DNA of 64,000 bases from Paragordius varius (GCA_964247055.1 OZ176056.1:6758001-6822000); one strand, 5' to 3'; numbered from the stretch's first letter, positions 49,091-60,626 are shown. Notes: a model not told the origin generated them from the letters alone. Program-made: numbers and translations.

Positions 49091-52000
49091 TGTCGAATTG
49101 CAGTAATGTAGGCCTAAAATTATATTGTGTTTGGAGTACCGAGGTTTGACGTGGGACGCAGGATTTACGTTCACGGAAATAACGAAACGATTGCGAAAAT
49201 ATGTTGAATTGACAATAGTACCCGAAAATTTTTGCTCCACATAATTAAACTAACATATATAAAACAAATCTATTATACAGTTTAAAATTTTTTAGCTGTA
49301 CATATTTCTTAAATTTATTTACAATAATGTACTGATATATGAAATCGCCATTTGTAAAATATTAAATAAACAATAAAATTATTTATATATTGTTGTTTTT
49401 GGGTAGAAAAACATTATTACCTCGGATATTTATATTATTGTTTTAGATCTAAACTTTACCAAAAATCAATTCTTAAACTTAATTAAATTAGTTTCTATAT
49501 TTTTTGTTAATTCATGTTTACTTTCTTACTTTTAAAATAAATGGTCACATTAAGTTGATGAAAAAATTATTTTGCATTAACCAATTTTTGTCCATATTTA
49601 TAATATAAGCCCGTCCAACATTTACCTTGAAAAATTTTAAAAAAACAAAACTAAAGAAATTTATAAATATTCTTTTTAAATAATTTTAGAAAAATTATAT
49701 CCTATCTTTAATATGATCATAAATAGAATAGTTTAGAGTAATATAATTTAAAGGTCCAGATGTTTTGGTAATTTTTTTAAATAAGTTTTTTTCCACATTT
49801 TGGCAGCGAAATAATTAGCAAAGTTGGTGATATGAATGGTGGTTATATGTTCGTATATTTTAGTACAATCCAATGATTAAAATTTATTTAAATATTTATC
49901 TAAGATGCTTACACTTGTTTTGAGTTATAGTGCGGCCAAAAAGCCATTTAAGTTGGGTACCCCTGATCTAGAGTTTTAAAAATAAATTTGGAATTGTTCT
50001 GACTGGATTTTTTTTAAATGTTTTTATTTGGACTAATGCCTTCTTACGATGCATATTTTAAGCATGAAAGATTACAAAAAATACAAAAATATTGCCTATG
50101 AGTTATACCGCTATATAATTGGGTCATGGTGTGTCTTAACCCAAAAATGTTGATGCAGGCGGCAAAAAGTTTTTGATGAATACCGATTATTATATATACC
50201 ATTTCCCAGTCTAAATAAACGTTTTCCCAGTCAAACAAAACATTTTCCCAATCAATCGAAACGTTTTCCCAGTCAATCGAAACGTTTTCCCAGTCAATCG
50301 AAACATTTTCCCAGTCAATAAAAACATTTTCCCAATCAATAAAAACGGTTTTATTTTTGATGAGAAATACCACAAGCATATAAAAACAACTTTTAACAAT
50401 TATTAGCGTAATATATGGAGATAATTTTTACTTGACAATTATTGAATGACAATTTTTCCAAGTATATTCCAGTGCACAATCATTAATGACTTATTCTTCA
50501 AATGTTATATTTTTAGAATTTAAGTTAAGATAATATTTTTTATTTTACCGATGGTTCGCATTTATATATGCGGAACGCTTCAAATAGTTTTTAAATACGT
50601 CCGGTTTGTCGATAAAAATACTGTCGTAAAAAATATCTAAACGAAAATATTTTTTGATAAAAATGTTTTTGATTTAAAAATATTATAATAAAAAGGATAT
50701 TTGTTTAAAACAAGGGTGTAACTAAATGCCTTCGCGGGCGCATTTTTAACTCAAAAAGCACACGGTTCCCCATTCAAAATATATACATTCACATAATTTT
50801 TCAATTAATAAGACAGTAAAATACAAACATAATATAACAATTTTTTAATTCATTACCAATTTAATAGATTCATTTATAATAATTTCGTAAGAAATATAAA
50901 TATTAAGATTTTGTAAGCTAATTTTTGCATATGGTTTTACAAATTTTTTGCGGCCCGCACAAAGATACTCGGAAGGCCGCCTTAGGCCCCCACCCAAATG
51001 TTAAATATTATAAAATTAGCGTAAAATTTATGTTTAAGATCCAATATTAAGTGTTAAATGACCTTTGTGATAAAAAAGGTATATTTTTAAAAATTTTATT
51101 AATTCCTCCGTTATAGATTTTTTAAGTTAGCCGCATATATTAATGCGAACCATCGATAAAATAAAAAAAATTATTTTAGCTTAAATTCCAAAATATAAAT
51201 TTAACGAATAAGTCATTAATGATTGTGCACTGGAATATACTAGGAAAAATTGTCATTCAATCATTGTGTTTTTAAATAAAATTATATCCTAATATTACGC
51301 TAATAAGGGTTAAAAGTTGTTTTTATATTCTTGTTTTAATATTTATCATCAAAAATAAAACCGTTTTTATTGACTGGGAAAACGTTTTTATTGATTGGGA
51401 AAATGTTTTTATTGACTGGGAAAATTTTGAATGACTGGGAAAATGTTTCGATTGACTGAGAAAACGTTTCGATTGACTGGGAAAACGTTTCGTTGATTGG
51501 GAAAATGTTTCGATTGAGTGGGAAAACGTTTATTTAGACTGAGAAAAGGTATATTTCAAATGTATTTATTTATATAATAAATAAATACAGTATGCATTAA
51601 ATGTTTGCTTAATTCACAATATAGTATGGCAATTTTTAACACAATAGTATATGGAGAAAAGAAAGGAATTAATTGTTTATTCAATATTTTGTTGTTTTTT
51701 TTATACACTCCTGGGTTGAAAATTGCCCTATTACAGTGTAAAACAAGCAACCAATAAAATGCATACTGTTATTATACATATTTGAGTGAGGCCATATTTA
51801 GTGTGTTGCTTCTTGCCATTACTAAAAACTTGAATTTGCTGCCCGGTTTCACAGATATTTTCAGCTATATTATAGGAAGATAGATATTAATGTAAAATTA
51901 TAAAATGGTAATTTTTATATTATGATGGCAAATTTAGAAACAGACAGATTGGAGTCAAAGCTATTTTGGAATTAAAATTGTAACATCAAGTCTATGGCAT

Positions 52001-55000
52001 TAAATCATATTTTTTAAATATTGGATGCTGTACCATCTGGGAAATGAATAAATTCAATTGATTCTCCCAATATTTTTAAAGTTACCAGTGTTTAATAAGT
52101 CTTTACCGGTTTATTAATCTAAGCAGCTAATTTTGAAGGATTATCATTTATTTATATATATATACTCATGGATTCTACACATTTGCCCATCTTTCAAATA
52201 ATACCGGACAAACTGTTTTTTGCGGCAAATCTTTCGTCAACCCATATTCCAATATCTTTACTGAAGTGCTACTCAGAGTGTATGTGCCCCATTGATGTTA
52301 AGCGGTAATAAACAGATGGCACAAGGTCTGGAGAATACGATGTTTTCTCTTTGATTTAAGTGAGATGAAGGCGTCATTTACAGGTTTTGGGATGTCATCT
52401 GACAAAATCCTTTACGTCTTGAGGATCATTACGATCTTTGATTTAGGCATATCTGAAATTAGCGGTACTCAAACCGCGGCCCACTGGTAGCATGCGTCTC
52501 TAAAAGTACTTTTAAATAGACGTAAATTATATTTGATGTATTTGAGCACATATACCTGCAAATGTGTCAAACCGCTACAATTATTGGCAGTGCACGGCCC
52601 TTGAAAAAAAAAATATTTTTTGCGGCCCTTTATATTTTTTGTGAGTACTACTGGCTTAAATTGTTTTATTAGAGATAGCGTTTTGTATTAGCGGTTTAAG
52701 GTTTCCAGAGTTTTAAATACACAATGCCTCTCGCTCCACCGACATTGAACATAGTGTTTTGCCGAAGCGATTTGGCTTTGTGGAACCGGCTCGTCAAAGT
52801 AAAAGCTACGATTTATTCCGCTTAGGATTCGTAAAATAAAGCCAATGAATTTCTTTCGTTACTTAAAGCAGGATTTCACAAATCATTTTAAAAATTAGAT
52901 TTGACGTTAATTCGAATTGTTTACGACCAATTTACTCAGTTTACTTTCTAATTTTTTTGAAGTCTTCTGCTTGTTTTTATAAACATGTAATTTTTATGCT
53001 CATCGCCGTTAAAAAGTGAAGTAATCAGCCCATATTCTTGCACTTTCTCGTCTTCGAAGCTGTCCTCCCACTCTCTTTATTATTAAAATGAACAAATTTT
53101 GAATCCTGTTTGACATAGTTTAATCGATAGAGCAAGTTTGGCATTTGTTTCACCCAGCAAACGATGTCTTTCTTCAAAGTAATGCGTACAGCAAATGATT
53201 TATTTCAGGCATGAAATTCGATATAATTATAAATTGAAAACGTTGACACTAGTTTTTGGCGGACTCAACTAAGGATTTCATTAATCGGCTGCATACTTTT
53301 ACTGACGTTTTTTAAGTTAAACCGGTAAAGACTTATGACTATATCTGGTAATGATGCATAATATAAGATAGTCGATATCTGGAAGTTTTGATTGCAATAT
53401 CAAATGGAACTATCCCTATTCTATCAAAGTGTTTAGGGAACGTATTCACCAAAGGTGAAACTAAATTGCCTTCTAATTAACCGTCAATTTTTGTATCAAT
53501 ATTAACATAGTATAAAGTTTAAAGGGCTGAATCAGTTTGGCTGATATTCTGAGAGTGTGCAAAACTCTTTTACAAAAACTGCTGTTAAGGGCTGGTTAAA
53601 TCTGTTTTTTATTTGAAATACATTCGAAGATCTTCTTATACACACGTGATCTCAAACGTCATATTTTTATATTCATAAATTATGTCAACAATTTTTGGAC
53701 AGCATAAAAATGCAAAAAGACATCTTTTGTACGAAAAAAAATAAATTAAGTGAACCATTCCCACAAAAGTATACGGTATAAAGTACATGAGTTCACACTA
53801 CTTTAAACGTAGGCCAAAGGCTATTATCTCACGTTTTCTAAAATTAAAATTAATATTAATAATATTATAATTATTAATCTAAAATTTCAAATTTACCGAT
53901 TTGAGATAATTAAATAATTAAACTGTAACAAATCAAATATAAATAAATAAATATAAAAATAGTTATGGCAAACGAGTAAATTCACCAATCAAGTCAGTCA
54001 AAAATATCAAGCGATTTTTCATAACCAAAATTTAAAAAATTTATATTAAACAAAAATAAATAAAAAATGATCGTTTGTTTATTAAAGGGTTCGACTTTAC
54101 ACGTAGTTTTATAATCAATTTATAATTTAAATACGTCGCTTTGGGCTCGGATAAATTTGATCGGTATTAATGGTTGAAGCAGGTGCATAAATGTGGTAAC
54201 ATCGGTTAAATTATTGATAAAATCGTCGGAATATATTTTATGGGACTCATACAAAAATGTAATATTTTGAATGGGAAATTCTACGCTCAAAACTTGATTC
54301 TTTAATTGAACATTATTATTTATATTATTTTTGGAGGTATTACCGTTGCCATTAGTATAATTTGGGTCAATAAATATTATTGGAGAGTTCCATCTAACAA
54401 ACAAACAATAAATCATACCCTTTACAGCTCAAATTCACCCTTAAACAATTAAATATTCCTTCTGACATTTATTTTCACCCTTAAGCAATTCAAATTTACC
54501 CTAAAATAAATTATATGATTTCGAATATTAAAAACTACATATTTTTTTTATATTTTTAAAGAGGATATTTTTGATTAATTAACATAATACTAAAAAATCA
54601 TACACTATGCCATAAGAAGTAATTCATATTAATGATAAGTTATATTAGCCCGTGAAAACAACTTATTTTTAGGGTGAATTTGGTTTAAGGGTAAATATGA
54701 ATTGTTGGAGGGTGAATTAAATTCAAAGTGAATTTGAAGTGTAAATATTATATAAGGTTAAATACTTTTTTGAAAAATTAAATATTAAGAAAATCCAAAA
54801 ATTATAATTGCATAAAATACGTATTCCGATGAATGCTGTATTTCTCGGATCCCAGCAAATCTTGTATCGTATATTTAGGATTTGTGGAAAAATAGTTCAT
54901 AAGGCACATGACTTCGGCTATGTTACATATATACAGTTGCATTTAGTGATTTGATAAAATTGGTATCATCCAAATGTTATAATAGAGTATACATTTTATT

Positions 55001-56254
55001 GGTTGCTTATTTTACACTATAGTTGGGCTGATTGCCATGTGTATGGAATTATCACAACAAATTGTTAAATAAACAATATCTTTCTTACTTACATTACTTT
55101 GTTTATTTTATCTATATTCTGTTGTTTTTTCGATGCACTATGGTGTGAAATAAGCATCCATCAAAATGCATACTGTATTGTTTTTATGTATCAATTTAAA
55201 ACTCCATTTCTTTTCATATTTTGTAGACGATTTTAGGGTAGTTCTATTACGTAATCTTTTAATCACTACTGTTTTGTAAGATGTTTGGTTGCAATTTAAT
55301 TATAAAAATATTGTTCTCCATTTTTTATATTTTTTACTATTTTCTAACTTCTTGAGTCTATCGGCATAGCTAAAACACGATTGAAACAAACTGATTTTTA
55401 ATTTAATATAAATAAAAATGTAATAAAAGAATTTAAAATTATTATTTAATTTTTCAATCTTTATATACATTCTTTTCGCATTTTTGTTTTACCGATTAAG
55501 AAACCCAAAGAAGAAAAATGGCGGCGAACAAGTATGAGATGATAATATTCATAATTATGCATATTTGTAAAAAATATAAAGCTCGCTCCTAAAAGATCAA
55601 AAAAGCATATTTTAAAATTAACCCCACTACTTAACATACTTTTGAGTTTAAAAAAATATAAACTACCCCAAAAGGTCATGAAGTGTTATTGATTTTTATT
55701 AATTTTTGGTTGACAAAGGCTTAAGGCATATTTATATTACATTTAAATATTTTTTAAAAATCATATGTTTTTTCCAGACATATTTATTAGAAACTTGGTA
55801 AATAGGTTTGAGAAATTTCATAATTTTTCAACTTTTAAAGTTATTAAATTTGATATACTATTTTATTAACACGACTTTAACAAACTAATAAAAATAACTT
55901 GTAAACGCATAAAACGACCCATTTATTGGATCCAAAATATACATTTTATCCCTTTTTCTTGTTAATTAAATAAAAACGTTTTTTATCATATTCAAATCGC
56001 TGGTGTATATTACAAAAATAAATTAATTTAATTTTGTGGTCTGTAATAAGGTTAAATTATTTAGCTAAATTATTAAATTTGTTATTTCTATTTGCAAAAT
56101 TTAAAATAATGTTACAAATCTCATTTTAAAATATTTATTAACCTCTCTCAATAATAGTAAATTCCTGATCCCATTCATCTCGGTTTACAAATGGTGTACT
56201 TCCAACCATATTAAGTAAGAAAATTAGAATTGTATGAAGGCAAAAATTTGCCAT
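44596..56254 (-). CDS. Gene B: secreted glycoprotein, paralogue of gene A
   Basis: I do not recognise the family. Exons (minus, 5' to 3'): 56254-56143, 54917-54821, 54393-54135, 49249-49090, 48249-48148, 47821-47715, 47432-47058, 45314-45083, 44723-44596. All junctions have GT..AG ends and the phases (1, 2, 0, 1, 1, 0, 0, 1) close without a break, giving 523 residues. The N terminus is a signal peptide (MANFCLHTILIFLLNMVGS). At least ten N-glycosylation sequons (NYT, NIT, NLT, NST, NVT, NAS, NTT) fit an extracellular protein. Conserved with gene A: EVMCLMNYFSTN/QVMCLRMKYFMT, LLGSEKYSIHRNTWNSP/LLGPQKYSVYANTWQNP, NITFLYES/NVTFLYDT, PIKFIRAQSD/EIAFIRAISD, YSSAHIQTLVQ/FSSLEIQYLLK, CQEPSFLLRK/CTGTEPTFIRR. 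It stops at EDEYSGNYA, before the segment and hydrophobic tail that finish gene A, so it is either naturally shorter and soluble or truncated. Several donors are weak (GTTTAT twice). Confidence 0.65.
45930..46043. mobile_element. MITE, ATACCATTT family, right half
   Basis: Contains AATGATAAGTTAAACAAGCC, then GAATTGTTCAAGGGTGAATA and a final ATAAATGGTAT. No left end was found. It lies in a gene B intron. Confidence 0.65.
46701..46907. mobile_element. Tc1/mariner-type MITE (CAGTCATGTATCC family)
   Basis: CAGTCATGTATCGTTTATTT on the left and AAATAAAGGATACATGACTG on the right (the latter after small gaps), with AACAAGAGCTCTATGG inside. It is 207 bp, non-coding, in a gene B intron. Confidence 0.85.
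46931..46963. repeat. (TA)n microsatellite
   Basis: A pure TA tract about 100 bp past the donor side of gene B exon 47432-47058. Confidence 0.9.
48468..48679. mobile_element. Tc1/mariner-type MITE (CAGTCATGTATCC family)
   Basis: TA duplications at 48466-48467 and 48680-48681 flank CACTCATGTATCCTTTATTT and AAATAAAGGATACATGACTG. It is 212 bp and lies in a gene B intron. Confidence 0.88.
48720..48815. mobile_element. MITE, ATACCATTT family, right-end fragment
   Basis: GAATTGTTTAAGGGTACTTT and a final GTGAATGGTAT match the family's right arm. The left part is missing. Confidence 0.55.
49048..49086. repeat. (TA)n tract next to a splice donor
   Basis: A TA tract of ~39 bp that ends, on the minus strand, just inside the intron after gene B exon 49249-49090, so the donor GT is followed within a few bases by the repeat. 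Confidence 0.9.
49930..49965. mobile_element. hAT-like terminus, isolated
   Basis: Reverse-complemented it reads CAGGGGTACCCAACTTAAAT, then GGCTTTTTGGCCGCAC, like the 13146 and 30214 termini. No partner end was found on the near side. Confidence 0.45.
50196..51552. mobile_element. Foldback-type element with 21-bp repeats in its arms
   Basis: Left arm 50196 to about 50580 and right arm about 51120 to 51552 are inverted copies. Each outer part is a tandem array of about seven 21-bp units (core TTTTCCCAGTCAATCGAAA). Each inner part shares CACAATCATTAATGACTTAT and TTTTACCGATGGTTCGCAT. The tips are ATACCATTTCCCAGTC and GACTGAGAAAAGGTAT. The central ~540 bp has GCGGCCCGCAC and AGGCCGCCTTAGG stretches and no transposase. 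Because the unit is 21 bp, several frames stay open and read as a heptapeptide repeat (SIDWENV); I regard that as non-coding. It lies in the gene B intron 3. Confidence 0.85.
52095..53336. mobile_element. DNA transposon with ATAAGTCTTTACCGG ends
   Basis: Perfect inverted termini of about 19 bp: ATAAGTCTTTACCGGTTTA at 52095 and its complement at 53318-53336. The interior is less AT-rich than the flanks. On the minus strand broken frames such as KVQEYGLITSLFNGDEHK loosely recall the BED-type N terminus of ZBED/hAT transposases, but this is weak. The target duplication is not clear. A hAT MITE (52460-52653) is nested inside. Confidence 0.6.
52460..52653. mobile_element. Nested hAT-like MITE
   Basis: Left end TAGCGGTACTCAAACCGCGG and right end, reverse-complemented, CAGTAGTACTCAC. 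GCGGCCC occurs near both ends. Flanking 8-mers match at 6 of 8 positions (TCTGAAAT/GCTTAAAT). Confidence 0.65.
53337..54134. other. Rest of gene B intron 3, no feature
   Basis: AT-rich sequence with no usable frame, between the transposon and the third exon of gene B. Confidence 0.4.
54415..54753. mobile_element. MITE, ATACCATTT family, long copy
   Basis: Left arm ATACCCTTTACAGCTCAAAT with AAATTCACCCTTAAACAATT repeated. Right arm GAATTGTTGGAGGGTGAATT then GAAGTGTAAATATTAT. About 339 bp. It begins 22 bp upstream (in gene B sense) of the third-exon acceptor, filling most of the short intron between exons 2 and 3. Confidence 0.8.
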
Positions 56255-57189
56255 GTTATAATCCAATCTATATACCTATTTTACGTTTATAAAAAAAAAT
56301 TTTAAAAAAATCTTGGTATATAAATAGAATCGAGTGAATAAAGGTTATGAACTGTTTAGCAAGTTTATGTTACAATATAATTGTTGAGATGGCTATTTAA
56401 TGATCTATAAATAGTCTGATACAAACTAAATATGTTAATTTAGCTCTTTTATATCAATTATGGTATAAATTATATTTAGATTTTAAGTTATATAGAAAAA
56501 AAGCCAATAAAATTTAAATATTAATTAATTACATAAAATTTGTATACCAAACCAAATCAAATAATATGATATAGTTTTTTTGGTTAAATATGTAGTTCGT
56601 CTTAGGTTGAGATTATTTTAAATAGAATGAGCTAACATTTCATCATTAATATTTAATAAGAGTTTCAAGGTAGGCTTTAATTGTTGCAAATCCTCTCTAA
56701 AATAGGCTTTAAAGGTAAAAATCTTGAGATTGGATGATTTCATATAAGCTAAATTGTGACATTCAAAAAGATTTTCGAATAAATGCAAACTTATCTTCTC
56801 AAATTTTGGCAATTATATCAAAGCATTTTGTGATAAATTTGAAGCATGAGCGGAACAGTAAAAAATAATTAAAAATATTATAAAAACTCCTGCTTTATAA
56901 AATTTGGAGATGCTTAATATTTCTTTAACTTTAAATTAGGATTCCCATTCAAAAATTTGCAACCTTTTCACCCTAAGTCTAGGAAATTTAAATTATATCT
57001 TGTTTTGCATTCTTAATATAGTTTATGATAAAACTTTAATTAAAGAAGTATTGAGCTTTTAGGCGGAAAAACGCAGGTTAGTAAAAGTCAAAGAAAATGT
57101 GTATAAATATAAAATTCTAAACAGCAATTATCAAAACACCATAAGGATAGATTAATCAATTGTGTGAGAGGCTAGAAACCGAAGCTAAA
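56255..57189. other. Upstream flank of gene B
   Basis: Should hold the gene B promoter (minus strand). A minus open frame at 56618-56812 (FEKISLHLFENLFECHN...) shows no domain and no good splice acceptor in phase; it may be chance. Confidence 0.35.
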
Positions 57190-58800
57190 AACAATAAAAA
57201 AAATTTGCCAAGCAAAAAAAGACCAAAAAAATAGTATGCTTAAGGATCCATGGGGAACGCTGACAATTCGGGTCACGGATAAGGCCGAACTCTTAAAAAA
57301 TTGGTACAACAATATCCAATCCAAAAAACCCTCTATCCTAAAAAAGGAAATTCTGAAATATGTAATAATTACAGGACAATATTTCTATCAAATCAAATAT
57401 CGAATGTCTTATTGAAAATCATTTAAAAACGCCTTGAAGCTATTTAACCAGAAATGTCGTCCTAGGTTGGTTTAAAAAAGGAGATAATGTAAAGATATGA
57501 TACCCAATATGGGATGGATGATGGAGAAACACATGAATTTATTAACTTATGTGCTTTGTATACTTCTCTATTGCATTTGACTCCACATAATGATCTAATT
57601 TCATTTTTAAAACAGCTCGGAATTTCAACGCATCTAGTCAACCTAATTTCCCAATATGCTCAAGTTAGATTGCTACGGTCAGTGGGTAGCTAGAGGGGGG
57701 GGCTGATGCACCGTTCACCATAGTTCAGGGGCGTCGGATTTTAAAAAAATTTAATTTTATTTCAAAAAAATAATTTAAAAGTTATTTTAAATAATATATA
57801 AAAAAATGACTCATTGAGTGGCCATGACCACGGTTTGAATTTGATTATTTTTTTCAAGGGAGGTGCAGGTAGAGAGGGGCACACGGATTCATGCACCGGG
57901 CGCCAGAAATGTAAGCTACGTCTCTGGCCACGGTTACGAAAGGTCATGTGTAACTGCCTCGGGCATGGTGAATGTGAGGTTATCTCAAAGCTGCTTTTAA
58001 TCCCTTAATCTGTATAATGCAAATTTTGAAGGCATAATGAGAAACTTGCCTGATACATTCGCCATAGACGTCGTAGTTATGTTCTTGTTTTATTCATTGT
58101 GCTGACGATAGGTTTATCTTCCAAGACAACCCAAAGTCATTATCACTATACTGCAATGTGAGTTTGATAAATGTCGTTTACACATAAATTTCTCAAAAAC
58201 AAAAATATTGCAAATTAATACGGAAATTGCCAACGCTTCGGTAACTATCAATAAGCACTCTTTATCGAAATGTAAAAAATTACACATCTTAGGACTTAAA
58301 TAATGGAGGAATTGGCTTACAAGATCAAACTAATCGCTATGGCCAAAACAGCCACGACTAATACAATACAATTTGGACCCATGTCAAAAAAACAAAAATT
58401 CGGCTTGTTAATGTAATTATTTTTCCTACCTTTTTGGTGTAAAGAATGGATCCTAAAATATCCGACGACGGATAATAAAATTTGTATTAGGCAAAAAATT
58501 CTTTAATAAAATGTTTGGACATAACATACGGTAAAACTTTAAATAAAATCAATCATCCTGATATGTCTTTGCTTGGCATGTCCATCCGCATACTACCTTA
58601 CTTTAACCACATTATGAGATCTAACTTAAAAAATTCCTATATGTTACTAAATGTCAGTGGTACACGTAAGGTAGATGGACAATATTCTATAGGAAGCCAA
58701 TACAACCTTGACAGAACTCAATATTAAAACTAATAATCGCAATCTATGGAGAAGTTTTAATTACATTATTGCAAAAATTTCGACCTCTATTGTAGCAACA
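57190..58800 (+). mobile_element. Heavily decayed LINE (RTE/BovB-like) remnant
   Basis: Scattered plus-strand pieces align in order with the 40590-43385 LINE: KDMIPNMGWMMEKHMN (cf. RDMISNIRWIMEKN), FLKQLGISTHLVNLI (cf. ALKQLGVSDHL), IMRNLPDTF (cf. IMKDLNLPG), and KTLNKINHPDMSLLGMSIR at 58515-58727 near the C terminus. It is older and more decayed than the other LINEs and is interrupted by the hAT MITE at 57680-57926. Confidence 0.7.
57680..57926. mobile_element. hAT-like MITE nested in the LINE remnant
   Basis: Left end CAGTGGGTAGCTAGAGGGG and right end, reverse-complemented, CAGAGACGTAGCTTACA. The 8-bp duplication is GCTACGGT/GCCACGGT, 7 of 8 identical. GATGCACCG inside the left arm mirrors CATGCACCGGGCGCC in the right. 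It is 247 bp and GC-rich compared with its host. Ends of the GTAGCTAGGGGG type are common in animal hAT MITEs. Confidence 0.85.
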
Positions 58801-58840
58801 CATCCATCCAAATATAATACACGTTAGATATTTTACAAAT

Positions 58841-58932
58841 TTACCATTTAAACCTTAAACCTGAACAATTAAATTCACCCCTGAACAATTCAAATTCACC
58901 CCTGAACAATTTAAATTTACCCCTGAAGAATT
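58841..58932. mobile_element. MITE, ATACCATTT family, left end with amplified repeat
   Basis: TTACCATTTAAACC followed by at least three tandem units of CCCCTGAACAATTCAAATT spacing 22-23 bp. No right end was found. Confidence 0.7.
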
Positions 58933-59166
58933 TTTCAATGTAAATAAATAATTTATATATAAAATATTAAGGCTTCAATAAGTGCGGGTTTTATGAAAAA
59001 AATATTTGTCTCTGTGTTTTTCATGTTTGTATGTAGCTATCTCTATTTTAGTATATTTTTTGGAATGGAGTGTTTAGCACTCACAAAACTTTTTATATAA
59101 ACATAATGGAGGCCCATTTTGTGAATGATTTGGAGCAATTACCATAAAAATCAAATGTGTTTAGAT

Positions 59167-60626
59167 CAGGGCTTCTTAAACTTTTGTAATTCCCGCCCTC
59201 ATTTATGATTGCGAGTTTCTTAACGACCCCAACAAATATAAAAGAAAATAAATTAATTTTTTTTACAGATATAATTAATAGGTAACAATAATATGCATAT
59301 GAAAATATATAAATTTAGAATTCGTTTAGAAACACATAAAAATCTAAAATTGAAATTTGCACAAAATGTTATAGAAATGTTTTTATTATAGTTTCAAAAA
59401 CAAAAGTGGATTCTGACCGTCTTAATTCTCTCGGATATATCCAAGTAGTTTCAAGTTTAAAAATTTAATAAGAATGTGCCTGTTTTTATTGCATAACAAA
59501 TCAAATCAAATGTTGGTTAATGTTTGAAACTGCCGGACGTAACTTTCAAGATTTTTTATCGTTGAACGATATTGGGATTAAAAGTGTGTTAAAAATAATT
59601 TCACATAAATATGTGGTGTTGCATAGCAGAAGTACATTAAACGCCATATCGGCGATTGTGAATTAGGTTCTAGTTCTGATCCAGAATTCAGTCAAGGGCT
59701 TTTTTGGAATTGTTTAAGTTTGATTCACACGAAAGCTCAGCAAATTCCTGTTGAGCTTTAAATGGCAGATGAATAAACTCACTTAAGCCAATTCAAACGG
59801 CTTTTAAATCCAAACTATTTTTTGTAAATCAATATTTATTGTATATGTTCGGAACTGTATTTCTAGCGCTTATAAGTGCTCTACAATATTATTGCAATAA
59901 AAGTTTTACAGTGAATTTTCTCAATTGCTAAATTTTCGCCACTGAAATTTCGAACAAATTTTTTTCGACCTTACTTTTCCAAATGCAGTTCTTTTAAATA
60001 AAACTTTCAATTTTATCGTTAGAAGTAAATATCGGATGTTTTTCCTTGAAGAGACAAGTTAAGATCGTTTAACTTGCAATATCTAACAATTAACACAGCT
60101 TGGATAGCCACAAGTCATTTTAATACATTCACCGATATAAAAATAAATTTATTTAACTGGCTGCTGGTAGATCCAACATTATACGAGTATAAATGGAAAA
60201 AAAATTAACTAATTGGGAATAACATGCACTTCGTTCACAATATATTATTGAAAATAACACGAAATGCTATATAGTTTCTTCGAAATAAGACTTAGAAATT
60301 TTGTTGATAATATTTATGATTATTTGGGTTTTAAGAGATTGACAAAAATAAATCTACATTTTTTATAAATTTTTATAACATCTTCTGATACATAGTAAAT
60401 TTATACAAGATATTATAATGATCGAAATAAAAATGCTGGTATAAACAGCCTTTAACCAGAAGATTTTATGATATATTTATTTACCATGATTGTTATTTTT
60501 CTTTATAACAATAATTTTACAAGTTAAAAAACATTTTTTGTTAAATTGTATTTTTATCACTCGCGACCCCATAATTTTGCTACGAGACCCCAAATGGGGT
60601 CGCGACCCATAGTTTAAGAAACCCTG
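59167..60626. mobile_element. hAT-like element, 1.46 kb, with TSD
   Basis: Ends CAGGGCTTCTTAAACTTTTG and, reverse-complemented, CAGGGTTTCTTAAACTATGG. The 8-bp duplication is GTTTAGAT/GTTTATAT, 7 of 8 identical (59159-59166, 60627-60634). Subterminal GACCCC/GGGGTCGCGACCC motifs are mirrored. No open frame of transposase size, so it is non-autonomous or a decayed copy. Confidence 0.85.

Noticed and set aside
50044-50399. Open frames reading as a SIDWENV heptapeptide repeat protein.
   Set aside because: The reading is a by-product of the 21-bp DNA repeat in the arm of a foldback element; more than one frame is open, the mirror-image arm repeats it, and there is no start context or domain.
52680-53240. 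Fragments resembling a BED-type hAT transposase.
   Set aside because: Only isolated words match; too decayed to call a transposase. Kept only as a remark under the 52095-53336 element.
56618-56812. Possible last exon of a third A/B paralogue.
   Set aside because: The position would suit, but there is no clear similarity to the last exons of A or B and no convincing acceptor in phase.
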